Shown in pieces: positions 42,487 to 52,466 of a stretch of 64,000 nucleotides of DNA. This DNA is from Haloechinothrix alba (GTDB lineage Bacteria > Actinomycetota > Actinomycetes > Mycobacteriales > Pseudonocardiaceae): assembly GCF_900188115.1 (NCBI RefSeq), contig NZ_FZNW01000016.1, positions 1 through 64,000 on the forward strand, in the 5' to 3' direction. Under the pieces are notes generated by a model, which saw only the letters and a program-made list of their open reading frames with translations, made no database searches and was not told the DNA's origin. The position numbers and the translations under genes are program-made. How positions within the stretch are numbered: the first letter of the stretch is position 1; each line of letters starts with the position of its first letter.

Positions 42487-45154
42487 TCACCGGGGACGTC
42501 CACGTCTCCCAGTGCTCGTCGTTCCACCGGTCACCGAGTGCCTGCAGCGCCCGGACCTCGATGCGGTAGTCGCCGTCCGGCACCGGCCACGACCAGCCGA
42601 ACATGCCGCTCACCGTGCCGTCCCACGGGTACGTGAAGTAGGACGTGCTCGACGCGTTCCGCTCGACGTGTTCGAGATCCACGGCCTTGTCTGCGATCGG
42701 GTACACCGGCGTGCCCGTGTCGGCGTCGCGCACCACCATCTCGAGCTTCTCCACCTGGTGGCGGAAGTGCACCAGTATGTACGGGATGTCGGGCAACCCG
42801 TCCACCGTCTCCATGGAGTACGTCGCGCCGTCCGGCTGGTTCTCGAACTCGCCGCCCTCCACGCACTCGTGACCGATGAAGACCTCGCACTCGGTGACCG
42901 TGGTCAGCCACGGAACGTCGTGCTCGACCACCTCGCCGTCCTCGTCGACCTCCTCGAGCGGGGGCATCACCTCGATCGCCTGGTAGTCACCGGCATAACC
43001 GGCATAGGGCACCCTGGTGGTCCCCGCACCGTCCTGCCCGCCGGCGGCGGTCACCTCGATGTAGCCGCCGTACTGCAGGTTCTCGACCTCGTCCCCGGGA
43101 GGGGTGATGCGCAGCAGCGCGTTGACCGACCGGCCCGGCGGGACGGTAACGGTGTCCCGCCGGAACGACACCTCCGCGAAGGCGTCGTTGAACGACGGCT
43201 CGACCGTGCTGCCGTGTGTACCCAGCGCAGGCGTGTGATCCAGCTCGTAGGTCACCGGCTCGCTGCCGCTGTTGGTGATGCGCAGCTTCTGCCGCTGCGC
43301 ACCGGGACCGCTCTCACCGAGCGAGAGCTTGCCAGGAGTCACCGTGGTCGTCGCCTGCACCGCTCCAGGAACGTCGAGCATGCCCGCGCCCTGCCGGTGC
43401 ACGTTGTCCAGCAGCCCCAGGTCGGGGTTGCCCCACCACGGCGCCGGATCGGCGTTGTTCTGCAACAGGCCACGCACCTCGGAGGCTGCGAGCGAGGGCT
43501 CGGACTCGAGTAGCAGCGCGACACCACCGGCCACGTGCGGCGAGGACATCGACGTGCCGCTCACCGTCGCGTACTGGCCACGGTCCATCGGGTAGGTCGA
43601 GCGGATCAGCCCACCCGGCGCCCCGATGTCCGGTTTGAGGTCCAGGTCGGGTGACAACCCGTACGAGCTGAACGAGCTGATCAGCCCGCCGTTCGGGTTG
43701 GGAACCTCGGTCTGCTCATCGCTCCAGGTCAGCGTCACCGGCTCGGCACCGGCCAGCAGCTCACGCAGGTGCGCTCCACCGGTGTCGGGGATACCGATCG
43801 CGAACCCGCCACGGTCGCTGATACCGCCGCCTGCGAACATCCCGCTGACGTTGTTGTAGATCACCACGCCCTCGGCGTCCGCCGCCATCGCGGCGGCGTA
43901 CTTCTCGTCGAAGGTGCACGCGCCGCGCTCGATCAGCGCGACCTTGCCCTCGGGATCGCTGTCGAGCTCGTCGCCTTCGGAGTCGACGCAGGCCCTCCCC
44001 ACGTCGGTGAGCTCCGCCGACGTGCCCTCCGTCGGCGGCTCGGGCGCCTCGGACATCGGCATGTACGGCACCGGCTCCCCACCGGGGTTGGCATCGAACG
44101 TGTTCACCGTGATGCGCACGTTTTCGTAGGCGGCCACGCCGATGACGTCGGCGCCGAGGCCGGGCGCGCTCGCCGAGTACACGCCGTTGGCGCCGCTGTT
44201 GCCGATCGAGGAAACCACGACCATGCCCTCGTCGACGAGGGCGTCGGCTGCTTGCGCCGTGGGGTACTGCGGCCACGAGAAGGCCGAGCCGATACTCATG
44301 TTCAGCACGTCCATGTCGTCGTCGAGCGCGCGCTCCATCGCGGCGATCATGACGTCCGCCGTCGTGCTTCCCTCGCAGCCGAACACCTTGTATGCACCGA
44401 ACTCGACGCCCGGGGCCACCCCGGTAACCTCGCCGTCGGCGCCGACGATCCCGGAGACGTGCGTGCCGTGCCCGTGGCAGTCCATGGGGTCGGGGTCGGG
44501 CTCGGGCTCCAGCGTATCGGGGTGGTTGGCGTCGAACTCGTCGCCGACGAAGTCCCATCCGGCCACGACCCGTTCGGTCGGGAGGGAGCCGGGACCACCC
44601 AGGTCGGGATGGGTGTAGTCGACACCGGTGTCCATCACGGCGACCCGTAGCCCGTCCCCGGTAAGACCGAGCTCGGACTGCGCGATGTCGGCGCCGGTCA
44701 TGCCGAGCGCGGCCGACATCTCCGGGTCGGCGTCGGCCGTCTCCGGGATGGCTACGCGCTCCACAGGGTAGAGCGCCTCGACACCGGGTACCTCTCGCAT
44801 CTTGGCCAGCTCGCCGGCGTCGAGCTCCACCGACAACCCGTTCCACAGCGAGTCGAACTGCATCCGCTCGTGGAACCTCACGTCGTGCTCGCGAGCGTTG
44901 TCACGGAACCGCGCTCGCTCGCTGCTGAGCTGGGACCGCGCCGTCCCTTCCGCACGTGGCGCGCTTTCCAGCTCGACGAACCACAGCCCCTGCGCCTCAT
45001 GCGTCAAGGCACCGTCGTCCTCCGCAGCGGGCGCCGGGTGGACCGGCGCGATGTCCGCGCTGTCACTGGCGCCCGCCGGAACAGCGATCGTGCCGAACGC
45101 CATGGCAAGGGCCGCAAGGGCCGCCGGCCTCCTACGGTGCGATAACACCGTCAC
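42467..45154 (-). CDS. Secreted subtilisin-like serine protease (S8, PA-domain type)
   Basis: An 895-residue exported protease. It has a signal peptide (AALAALAMAFGTIAVPAGASDS), then an I9-like propeptide containing GLWFVELESAPRAEG (about 55-150). The catalytic domain has the triad Asp in VMDTGVDYTHPD, His in HGHGTHVSGIVG and Ser in GTSMSSPHVAGG. A PA domain (VALIERGACTFDEKYAAAMAADAEGVVIYN) is inserted before the Ser. The C-terminal 300 residues are beta-rich fibronectin-like domains. It probably digests extracellular protein. It is not present at this place in mycobacteria. Confidence 0.93.
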   Translation of the reverse strand: MTVLSHRRRPAALAALAMAFGTIAVPAGASDSADIAPVHPAPAAEDDGALTHEAQGLWFVELESAPRAEGTARSQLSSERARFRDNAREHDVRFHERMQFDSLWNGLSVELDAGELAKMREVPGVEALYPVERVAIPETADADPEMSAALGMTGADIAQSELGLTGDGLRVAVMDTGVDYTHPDLGGPGSLPTERVVAGWDFVGDEFDANHPDTLEPEPDPDPMDCHGHGTHVSGIVGADGEVTGVAPGVEFGAYKVFGCEGSTTADVMIAAMERALDDDMDVLNMSIGSAFSWPQYPTAQAADALVDEGMVVVSSIGNSGANGVYSASAPGLGADVIGVAAYENVRITVNTFDANPGGEPVPYMPMSEAPEPPTEGTSAELTDVGRACVDSEGDELDSDPEGKVALIERGACTFDEKYAAAMAADAEGVVIYNNVSGMFAGGGISDRGGFAIGIPDTGGAHLRELLAGAEPVTLTWSDEQTEVPNPNGGLISSFSSYGLSPDLDLKPDIGAPGGLIRSTYPMDRGQYATVSGTSMSSPHVAGGVALLLESEPSLAASEVRGLLQNNADPAPWWGNPDLGLLDNVHRQGAGMLDVPGAVQATTTVTPGKLSLGESGPGAQRQKLRITNSGSEPVTYELDHTPALGTHGSTVEPSFNDAFAEVSFRRDTVTVPPGRSVNALLRITPPGDEVENLQYGGYIEVTAAGGQDGAGTTRVPYAGYAGDYQAIEVMPPLEEVDEDGEVVEHDVPWLTTVTECEVFIGHECVEGGEFENQPDGATYSMETVDGLPDIPYILVHFRHQVEKLEMVVRDADTGTPVYPIADKAVDLEHVERNASSTSYFTYPWDGTVSGMFGWSWPVPDGDYRIEVRALQALGDRWNDEHWETWTSPVITLDRG

Positions 45155-45363
45155 AACATCACGTCCCTTCCACCGAAGCTCGCGCGCCGGGACGCGGTTG
45201 TCGACACACTTCGCCCCCAGTAGCGGTTCTCACACATCCGGGACGTTTCTACACCAGTAGCGTCATCCGGGTCGTCGGCGCGGGTCGCCCGTGATCTTCG
45301 ATCAGAGCCCGTGGGATGGCAATACGCCGACCAGCCGATTCGTCACCCGAACAGCTGACAACC

Positions 45364-46260
45364 TTAGGCGTTAGCTTGCTCGGTGAGCTTCGCGCGCAGC
45401 CGCAGCACGGCGCGCGTGTGCAGCTGGCTCACGCGTGACTCGGTCACGCCGAGCACGCGACCGATCTCGGCAAGGGTCAGGCTCTCGAAGTAGTACAGGC
45501 TGACGATGATGCGGTCCCGTTCGGCCAGCTGCGCGATCGCATCGGCGAGCTGCTTGCGGTTGTCCCGGTCCACAAGCACCGAAACCGGGTCGATCGCGTC
45601 GTCGTCCGCGATCGTCTCGGCGATCGGGCCGTCGCCCCTGTTGCCCCCGACCAACCCTTCCAGCGCCACCACGCTGGTCAGCTGCAGCTGCCCGTAGAGA
45701 TCGCGCAACTCGGCGACCGAGATCTCCAGCTCGTGCGCCAGCTCGGCGTCGGTCGGGGTGCGATGGAGGCGGGCCCCGAGACGTTCGAGCGCGCGCTCCA
45801 CCGCCCGTGCCCTGCTCCTGACCGCGCGTGGAACCCAGTCCTGCGAGCGCAGATCGTCCAGGATCGCGCCGCGGATCCGCTGCATCGCGTACGTCTCGAA
45901 CTTCAGCCCCTTGTCGGGGTCGAACTTCTCGATGGCGTCGACCAGCCCGAATATCCCCGACTGCACGAGATCACCGACATCGACATGGGTGGGCAGCCCG
46001 GTGCCTACACGCCCGGCGACGTACTTGACCAGCGGGGCGTAGTGCAGCACGAGACGCTCGCGCACGCTCTGGCACGGTGCGCGCGCGAACTCGCGCCACA
46101 GCGCGTCGACACCGTCGGGGCCGTGGTGATCGTCCTGCGCCGCCGTGGTCCGGTCCGACTCGGTCCCGCTCGCAGGCTCGGAGTTACGGTCCGAACTCGC
46201 GACCGAGCTCACCACACTGCCCCCGGTGTCCCTGTCAGGCTCTGGGGTGCGTTCGATCAT
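45364..46260 (-). CDS. whiG: Sigma factor of the WhiG/FliA (sigma-28) group
   Basis: A 298-residue sigma factor. Region 2 is [68 protein letters not shown], and region 4 contains [28 protein letters not shown]. WhiG commits aerial hyphae to sporulation in Streptomyces; FliA homologues control flagella. The first 60 residues are low-complexity. The start at 46260 lies 26 bp inside the xerC end, with GAAGG six bases before, so the two genes are probably coupled. No anti-sigma gene is adjacent. Confidence 0.9.
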   Translation of the reverse strand: MIERTPEPDRDTGGSVVSSVASSDRNSEPASGTESDRTTAAQDDHHGPDGVDALWREFARAPCQSVRERLVLHYAPLVKYVAGRVGTGLPTHVDVGDLVQSGIFGLVDAIEKFDPDKGLKFETYAMQRIRGAILDDLRSQDWVPRAVRSRARAVERALERLGARLHRTPTDAELAHELEISVAELRDLYGQLQLTSVVALEGLVGGNRGDGPIAETIADDDAIDPVSVLVDRDNRKQLADAIAQLAERDRIIVSLYYFESLTLAEIGRVLGVTESRVSQLHTRAVLRLRAKLTEQANA

Positions 46261-47275
46261 GGATCGCCTTCAACCGCTCGACTGTGACATGAGTGTAGAG
46301 CTGTGTGGTCGCTAGCGTAGCGTGACCGAGTAACTCCTGAACGCTACGAAGGTCGGCACCGCCTTCGAGCAGGTGGGTCGCCGCGGAGTGGCGCAGGCCG
46401 TGCGGTCCCATGTCCACGGCTCCCTCGACCGGCGCGACGGCCTCGTGCACCACGCGGCGTGCCGTGCGCGGGTTGAGCCTGCCGCCCCGCGCACCGAGGA
46501 AGAGCGCCTGTTGCCGGTCACCCTCACCCGCGGGCGCCAACGCGGGGCGTCCCCTGGACAGCCACTCGCGAAGGGCACGCGCTGCCGGGCGGCCGAACGG
46601 CACCATGCGTTCCTTGCGCCCCTTGCCGAACACCCGGACCAGCTGGTCGGTCACGTTCACGTCACCGAGATCGATGGCGCACAGCTCGGATACCCGCACC
46701 CCGGTCGCGTAGAGCAGCTCGACGACGGCGCGGTCACGCAGCGTCAGCGCGTCGGCCCCCTCGCCGGTAACCCCGTCGCCGTGCCCACCGCCGTCGGTGC
46801 CCCGCGAGTCGCCTGCCCGCATGGCCGCGCTCGCCTGCGCCGGACTGAGCACTCCCGGAAGTGTGCGGTGAACCTGGGGGGAAGCCAACCGCAGTCCCGG
46901 GTCGGAGGGGAGGTAGCCGCTGCGATACGCCCACGCGGTGAACGTGCGCGCCGCGGCGGCCCGCCTGGCCAGGGTCGTCCGACCGGCCCCGGCCGCATGC
47001 TGCCACGCGAGCCAGCCGCGCAGCTCGGTGATATCGAGGCCGGCCAGGTCGGCGTCCTCGGCGGGGCCACCCTCGGGTGGAGCGGACTGATCGACGCCGT
47101 GCAGGTGCGCGATCAGCGAGATCACGTCCCCAGTGTAGGCCCGCACGGTGTGCTCGGACAGCCCGCGCTCGCCGCGAAGATGGCGTTCGAAGCCGTCCAC
47201 GACTCGCGCGCACGTACCCGGCAACGCCGCGCGGAGCGCGCGCGTGGACACCCGGTCGGACGATGAGGCTCGCAT
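46235..47275 (-). CDS. xerC: Tyrosine recombinase XerC
   Basis: A 346-residue site-specific recombinase that resolves chromosome dimers at dif with XerD. The N-terminal SAM-like domain is [23 protein letters not shown]. Catalytic residues occur in [11 protein letters not shown] (Arg), [30 protein letters not shown] (HxxR, His) and TTQLYTHV (Tyr). An insert of about 15 Gly/Asp-rich residues ([22 protein letters not shown]) makes it slightly longer than usual. Order xerC-dprA is conserved. Confidence 0.93.
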   Translation of the reverse strand: MRASSSDRVSTRALRAALPGTCARVVDGFERHLRGERGLSEHTVRAYTGDVISLIAHLHGVDQSAPPEGGPAEDADLAGLDITELRGWLAWQHAAGAGRTTLARRAAAARTFTAWAYRSGYLPSDPGLRLASPQVHRTLPGVLSPAQASAAMRAGDSRGTDGGGHGDGVTGEGADALTLRDRAVVELLYATGVRVSELCAIDLGDVNVTDQLVRVFGKGRKERMVPFGRPAARALREWLSRGRPALAPAGEGDRQQALFLGARGGRLNPRTARRVVHEAVAPVEGAVDMGPHGLRHSAATHLLEGGADLRSVQELLGHATLATTQLYTHVTVERLKAIHDRTHPRA

Positions 47276-47376
47276 GATGGCAAACGCTGCGCGAGCGAGA
47301 GCCGCGGGTCAAGGATCGCCACACCGTCACAGCCGACTCGCGCCCGAGCGGGCCGCGACGCGGACCATGGGTCGCG

Positions 47377-48016
47377 GTGCTCGCCCTTGTCTGCTGCCTG
47401 CTACTGATCGGGTTGCTCGCTCTCCGTGCTGCCACCGGACCGGACCGCCTTGCCGGCGATGCGGTCCCCGCGACGACGCTGCCGACCTCCCCTGCCGCGA
47501 CGGACCCGCCCGCCTCCCCCGGCGATACCGACGAGCGCCCGGACGAGCCGGGTGAGCTGCTGCCGGACACCGTGGTGGCCAGCGACGGCTCGAGCCAGGT
47601 CCGGGTTCGGGTACTGGACCGAGGTTCCGGACGAGTTGCGGGACGCGGAGGCGGTGATCGCCATCGGCGAGCCCCTCGTCAGTGCCTCGGTGGAGGTGTT
47701 CACCTACCCGCAGGAGGACTACACGGGCTTCGACGACTACGTTTCGCTGACCGAGGACTGGTTGCGCAGCGACGAGTTCGGCGAGTCCACGATCGACGAC
47801 GTCAGCGACGTGACCGCCGACGACCTGCCCGCCGTCCGTTTCGAGGTCACCGCAAGCAGCGGAGGCGTCAACCAGGTCATGTGGTGGGTCCTCGTGCACG
47901 GCGAGCACGCCTACTACGACGTCGTCGGCTGGACGGTCCCCTCGGAGCGTGAGCAGACGGAACCGGTGATCGCCGAGGTCATGGCATCCTTCGAGGAACT
48001 CGAGGACGAGATCTGA
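47377..48016 (+). pseudogene. Membrane-anchored hypothetical protein, broken by one frameshift
   Basis: The first frame gives a TM helix (VLALVCCLLLIGLLALRAATG) and a Pro/Thr/Asp-rich linker ending ASDGSSQVRV. The second frame continues GYWTEVPDELRDAEAVIAIGEPL through WVLVHGEHAYYDVVGWTVP to a proper stop at 48016. The two fit together if one base is gained or lost near 47600-47620. Either a recent mutation or a sequencing error. Joined, it would be about 210 residues, an N-in single-pass protein with an extracellular beta domain. No known family recognised. It lies between xerC and dprA on the opposite strand. Confidence 0.6.
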
Positions 48017-48027
48017 CGCTGCGGCTG

Positions 48028-49176
48028 TCAGCGCACGGACCGGCCGCGCAGCCACCCGTCCTCGCACCGCAGGCTGAGCCCGTCCAGCTCGAGCTCGCAG
48101 AGCACCGCACGCGTCGTGCCGACAGGGAGTCCGGCCTCCGTAGCGAGCTGCTCGGCCGATCGGCCGCTGCGGGCGTCCAGCGCGTCGTAGACCCGCCCGG
48201 CTGTGCGGGACAAGCCGTCGAGCTCGCGCCCCTGTTCGGCAGGGCGCTGCTCGAGGTCCACCCCGAACGTGCCGACCTCCTCGGCCACCTCCGCTGCCGA
48301 GGCGACAAGCGTGGCACCTGCGGAGCGAACCAGCTCGTGACAGCCGCGCGACATGCGCGACGTGACCGGCCCCGGTACGGCCATCACGGACTTGCCGAGC
48401 GAGGTCGCCGTGCTCGCGGTGTTGCGGGCGCCGCTGCGCAGGTCGGCCTCCACCACCACGGTGCCTGCGGTCAGCGCCGCGAGCAGCCGGTTGCGTACCA
48501 GGAAGCGGTGGCGTGCAGGGCGCGTTCCCGGTGGGTACTCGCTGAGCACGAGCCCACGCTCGGCGATCCGGCGCAGCATCGCGTCGTGACCGGCCGGATA
48601 GCCGGCGTCGACCCCGCACCCCAGCACCGCGACCGTGGCGCCCGTACTCGCCAGTGCGCCGCGATGCGCTGCGGCATCGACGCCGTACGCGGCGCCGGAG
48701 ACGATCGTGACACCCCGCGCGGCGAGCGTGTACGCCCAGTCCGCGGCGGTGTGCTCGCCGTACCCGGTGGCGGCGCGCGCACCCACGATCGTGACGGCCT
48801 GCCGGACGGTCCGCTCCAGCGAGGCCTGCCCGCACGCCCACAGACCGAGCGGGCTGAGCATCCCCGCTACACCGCGGCCCGCGGCCACCTCGAGGCTCAG
48901 TAACGGCCACGCCGGCCACTCCTCGTCCTCCGGCACGATCAGCCGCATTCCCGCTTCCCGCGCCCGATCCAGCTCGGCGGGGCTCACGGTCCGGTGCGCG
49001 CGTGCTCGCGTCAGCTCGGCGACCTCGCCAGGGACGTCGCCCCGCTGCACACGCTCGGCCGCGGCGACGGCTCCCTGCTCGGTCACCAGGCGCGTCAACG
49101 CAGGCGCGGGAGGCTCGGCGACCCCCAGCAGGTACGCGCGCGCCGCCCGCACCCGGTCATCGGCCGCGCCGCCCAT
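48028..49176 (-). CDS. dprA: DNA-processing protein DprA
   Basis: A 382-residue DprA/Smf protein that loads RecA on incoming single-stranded DNA. The Rossmann-like core has TIVGARAATGYGEHTA, GVTIVSGAAYGVDAAAHRGAL, VLGCGVDAGYPAGHDAM, LSEYPPGTRPARHRFLVRNRLLAALTAGTVVVEADLRSGARNTA and MAVPGPVTSRMSRGCHEL. The C-terminal winged helix is short. ATG at 49176 shares one base with the stop of the upstream ComM-like gene, so the two are translationally coupled. Confidence 0.95.
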   Translation of the reverse strand: MGGAADDRVRAARAYLLGVAEPPAPALTRLVTEQGAVAAAERVQRGDVPGEVAELTRARAHRTVSPAELDRAREAGMRLIVPEDEEWPAWPLLSLEVAAGRGVAGMLSPLGLWACGQASLERTVRQAVTIVGARAATGYGEHTAADWAYTLAARGVTIVSGAAYGVDAAAHRGALASTGATVAVLGCGVDAGYPAGHDAMLRRIAERGLVLSEYPPGTRPARHRFLVRNRLLAALTAGTVVVEADLRSGARNTASTATSLGKSVMAVPGPVTSRMSRGCHELVRSAGATLVASAAEVAEEVGTFGVDLEQRPAEQGRELDGLSRTAGRVYDALDARSGRSAEQLATEAGLPVGTTRAVLCELELDGLSLRCEDGWLRGRSVR

Positions 49177-50687
49177 CACACCGCCCTCCTGTCCCGAAAC
49201 TCCAGTGCCGCGGCGACGTCCTCTGGTTCGGGGCGATCCCGCGCGGCCAGGTCGGCGAGCGTCCACGCCAACCGCAGGCACCTGTCCGCCCCCCGCGCCG
49301 TCACCGCGCTGCGCTCCAGAGCACGATCGAGCACCGCGGTCACCGTCGCCGGTAGCGCGAACTCCTGCCGCAACGCCGGTCCGGGTACCTCGGCGTTGGT
49401 CCGCCAGCCTTGCTCCGACCATCGCCGCAACGCCCGCTCGCGCGCCCGCAGTACGCGCCCGCGCACCACCTCGGTACTGTCCACGGTCGACCCCGCGTGT
49501 GCATCCATCGCCGTGACCGGGCGCATACGGACCTGGATATCCACCCTGTCGAGCAGCGGCCCGGAGAGCTTGCCGAGATAGCTCCTGCGCACCGCGGGCG
49601 AGCACGAGCATTCCGACTCGCGAGCCGGGGCACACGGGCACGGATTGGTCGCCAGCACGAGCTGGAAGCGGGCCGGGTAGGTCACCGCGCCGCGTGAGCG
49701 AGCCAACCGCACCTCCCCCTCCTCCAGCGCGGTACGCAACGACTCGAGACGCTCCGCCCCGTACTCGCAAGCCTCGTCGAGCAGCAGTACCCCTCGGTGT
49801 GCCCTGCTGATGGCCCCCGGCGCCGCGATGCCACTACCTCCACCGATCAGCGCGGCCACCGAGGTCGAGTGATGCGGCGCCACCAGGGGCGGCACACGGA
49901 TCAGCGGGGCTCCGGGCGGCAACGAGCCGTCCACCGAGCGCACCGCGGTGGCCTCGAGCGCCTCGTCGTCGTCCAGCAGCGGCAGCAGCCCTGGTAAGCG
50001 GTGCGCGAGCATGCTCTTGCCGACACCGGGCGGGCCGATCAGCAGCAGGTGGTGCCCGCCGGCAGCGGCGACCTCCAGCGCGTAACGCGCCTCGGGCTGG
50101 CCGACCACATCGGCGAGGTCCCCGACATCGTCCGGAGCCTGCGCCGCAGCCTCGGGGGCCGTGTGAAGCTCGCGGTCCGCGCGTAGCCAGTCGAGCACCT
50201 CGGTCAACTCTGCGGCCCCGTGCACCTGCATTCCGGGGACGAGCCCGCCTTCGGCGAGTGACTCCACAGGCACGACGGCTCGGGTCATCCCGGCTTCCCG
50301 CGCAGCGAGCAGGCTCGGCAGCACCCCGCGCACATGCCGGATCCGCCCGTCGAGGGCCAGCTCGCCGAGCAGCGTGGTCCCGGCCAGCCCGGAGCCGGGT
50401 ACCACGCCCGCGGCCACCAGCGTGGCGACGGCGATCGCCAGGTCGTAGGCCGACCCGACCTTCGGCAGGTTGGCCGGGGACAGGCCGAGTGTGACCTGCT
50501 TGTCCGGCCAGGAGTTTCCGGAGTTGCGCACCGCGGCACGCACGCGGTCCTTCGCCTCACGCAAGCCCGGGTCCGGTAGACCGAGCAGCTTCGTCCCCGG
50601 CAGGCCCGCGCCGATGTCCGCCTCGACCTCCACGACCGTGCCGCGCAGGCCGAGCAGCGCGATCGACCAGGCGCGACCGAGGGGCAT
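49176..50687 (-). CDS. YifB/ComM-family Mg-chelatase-like AAA+ ATPase
   Basis: A 503-residue AAA+ protein; ComM is a branch-migration helicase in natural transformation. The N-terminal Lon-like S5 domain reads VEVEADIGAGLPGTKLLGLPDPGLREAKDRVRAA. The Walker A is LLIGPPGVGKSMLAHRLPGLLP and the Walker B region GVLLLDEACEYG. The zinc loop CPCAPARESECSCSP is intact. It directly follows yraN and overlaps dprA, forming the competence-like trio yraN-comM-dprA that is common in actinobacteria. Confidence 0.94.
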   Translation of the reverse strand: MPLGRAWSIALLGLRGTVVEVEADIGAGLPGTKLLGLPDPGLREAKDRVRAAVRNSGNSWPDKQVTLGLSPANLPKVGSAYDLAIAVATLVAAGVVPGSGLAGTTLLGELALDGRIRHVRGVLPSLLAAREAGMTRAVVPVESLAEGGLVPGMQVHGAAELTEVLDWLRADRELHTAPEAAAQAPDDVGDLADVVGQPEARYALEVAAAGGHHLLLIGPPGVGKSMLAHRLPGLLPLLDDDEALEATAVRSVDGSLPPGAPLIRVPPLVAPHHSTSVAALIGGGSGIAAPGAISRAHRGVLLLDEACEYGAERLESLRTALEEGEVRLARSRGAVTYPARFQLVLATNPCPCAPARESECSCSPAVRRSYLGKLSGPLLDRVDIQVRMRPVTAMDAHAGSTVDSTEVVRGRVLRARERALRRWSEQGWRTNAEVPGPALRQEFALPATVTAVLDRALERSAVTARGADRCLRLAWTLADLAARDRPEPEDVAAALEFRDRRAV

Positions 50688-51044
50688 CTAGAACGCCCCC
50701 TCGATGTGCCGGATGCCCGGGCTGTCGCCCGCACGCCAGACGATCGCGAGTACGTCGAACCGGACCGGCACCCACCGCACGCGGTAGATGGACAGCCAGC
50801 GGTACGCCAGCCTGCGGATACGTGCGACCTTCGCGGCGCTCACCGCCTCGGCCGGCTGGCCGTACCCGGTCCCCGACCGTGTCTTGACCTCGCAGACGAT
50901 CAGGCTCACGCCATCCGTCGCGATGATGTCCAGCTCGCCCTCACGGCATCGCCAGTTGCGTTCGAGCACGACGATGCCGCACGACTCCAGGTACTGCTGG
51001 GCCAGCTCCTCACCGTCACGTCCCAGCTCGTTCCGGCCGCCCAC
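50688..51044 (-). CDS. yraN: YraN family protein (UPF0102)
   Basis: A 118-residue protein of the nuclease-like UPF0102 group. It has the restriction-endonuclease-like core GEELAQQYLESCGIVVLERNWRCREGELDIIATDGVSLIVCEVKTRSGTGYG, with E, D and ExK arrangement. The role in the cell is not established, but it nearly always neighbours the comM-dprA pair. Its stop abuts the comM start. Confidence 0.92.
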   Translation of the reverse strand: MGGRNELGRDGEELAQQYLESCGIVVLERNWRCREGELDIIATDGVSLIVCEVKTRSGTGYGQPAEAVSAAKVARIRRLAYRWLSIYRVRWVPVRFDVLAIVWRAGDSPGIRHIEGAF

Positions 51045-51172
51045 CGTTGCCGCCCCCTCGAGTCCCGCACGACCAGTTCCGGGACGACACTGCCGTGCGC
51101 CTCGGGTGGGGCACCAGTACGTTCCGTGGCGGCTGTGGACAAACCCACACCGGTGGACAACTCGATACGGAA

Positions 51173-51223
51173 GGCTGAATGACGCTTTCAGTCCACAAGA
51201 CGGACTGAAAGCGTCATTCAGCC
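51173..51223 (-). repeat. Palindromic repeat, copy C, containing the DUF2469 stop codon
   Basis: A 22-bp perfect stem pairs 51173-51194 with 51202-51223 across a 7-base loop. The core is CTGAATGACGCTTTCAGTCC as in copy A. The right arm runs over the TGA stop at 51218-51220 of the DUF2469 gene, so the repeat supplies the stop codon. It ends about 130 bp before yraN begins. Confidence 0.8.
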
Positions 51224-51541
51224 TGCGAAGGGACCGTCGTCAGGCAGCTTGAGGTCGGGCTTGTCCAGCTCCTCGACGTTGACGTCCTTGAAGGTGATGA
51301 CCCGAACGTTCTTGACGAACCGTGCCGGCCGGTACATGTCCCATACCCACGCGTCGGACATCGCCACTTCGAAGTAGACCTCGCCGCCCGCGTCGCGCAC
51401 CTGGACATCCACCGCGTTGGCCAGGTAGAAGCGCCGCTCGGTCTCCACGACGTAAGCGAACTGGCCGACGATGTCGCGGTACTCGCGGTACAGCGACAGC
51501 TCCATCTCCGTCTCGTACTTCTCGAGGTCTTCCGCGCTCAT
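51218..51541 (-). CDS. DUF2469 protein (Rv2901c-like)
   Basis: A 107-residue conserved actinobacterial protein. It starts MSAEDLEKYETEMELSLYRE and continues with YVVETERRFYLANAV and YFEVAMSDAWVWDMYRP, all very constant in the family. Function is unknown. GGAGGG lies 11 bases before ATG 51541; the longer frame lacks conservation. The last codons GPFAG and the stop fall at the edge of palindromic repeat copy C, so the natural C-terminus may have been altered by the repeat. Confidence 0.9.
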   Translation of the reverse strand: MSAEDLEKYETEMELSLYREYRDIVGQFAYVVETERRFYLANAVDVQVRDAGGEVYFEVAMSDAWVWDMYRPARFVKNVRVITFKDVNVEELDKPDLKLPDDGPFAG

Positions 51542-51755
51542 CCGGGTGGCGTCCCTCCTCGGCTGTCCAGCTGCGTCACGCCTGTCCGCGCAGTTCGCGT
51601 CACCGCTCACCGGCGAATGCTCGTAGGGTACTCGTGACGGCCGCGTCACCAATACTCATGTCCATTCTTCACCACACCGCCACCACTCGAACAGGGCGAG
51701 GGTCGTATGCCCCCGGATGCCCGGCCACGCCGGCGATGGACACGGACCGTGCCCA

Positions 51756-52457
51756 CTACCCTGCCCCGGGGCGCGCGGCCGCCGCGACGTTGGCGTAGGA
51801 CCACCTGTGCACCTCGCTCGGCCCGTACTCGGTCAGCGTTCTGGCGTGTTCGGCCGTGCTGTACCCCTTGTGGGTGGCGAACCCGTACATCGGATACCTC
51901 GTGTGCAGCTCCACCATTATCCGATCCCTGGTCACCTTGGCCAGCACGGACGCGGCCGCCACGCAGGCCGCTGCCTGATCTCCCTTGATCACCGGAACGC
52001 TCGGCGCGGCGAGGCCGTCGACCCGGAACCCGTCGGTCAGCACATAGCCGGGATGTGGCTCGAGCCGTGCGGCCGCCCTGCGCATGCCGCTGATGTTCGC
52101 GGCGTGCACACCGTCGGCGTCGATCTCGTCCGGGCCGATCACCACCACGGCATACGCCGCGGCCACCGCGATGATCTCGTCGTACAGGCGTTCCCGCGCG
52201 GCCTCGCTCAGGCGCTTGGAGTCGGTCAGCTCATCCAGTCCCGGTTCCGGCCGTGCAGGCAGCGCGCACGCCGCGATGACCAGCGGACCCGCACATGCCC
52301 CGCGCCCGGCCTCGTCCACGCCGGCGACGGGGCCGAAGCCGCGTCGCGCGAGCGCTCGCTGTACACCCCAGGTACCCGAGTCCCGCCGGATCGGCACGCG
52401 GCCGGGCCGCAGCGTGTCCCGGTACGGCCTGCCGCTCGATGTGGTGCCCTTCACCAC
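51756..52457 (-). CDS. rnhB: Ribonuclease HII
   Basis: A 233-residue endonuclease that cuts RNA in RNA:DNA hybrids, including single ribonucleotides. The active-site start [15 protein letters not shown] supplies Asp and Glu. [19 protein letters not shown] and [19 protein letters not shown] supply further acidic residues, and the late [26 protein letters not shown] is typical. About 35 extra N-terminal residues may reflect an overextended start. lepB lies 9 bp upstream. Confidence 0.95.
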   Translation of the reverse strand: MVKGTTSSGRPYRDTLRPGRVPIRRDSGTWGVQRALARRGFGPVAGVDEAGRGACAGPLVIAACALPARPEPGLDELTDSKRLSEAARERLYDEIIAVAAAYAVVVIGPDEIDADGVHAANISGMRRAAARLEPHPGYVLTDGFRVDGLAAPSVPVIKGDQAAACVAAASVLAKVTRDRIMVELHTRYPMYGFATHKGYSTAEHARTLTEYGPSEVHRWSYANVAAAARPGAG

Positions 52458-52466
52458 AGCGGGCTC

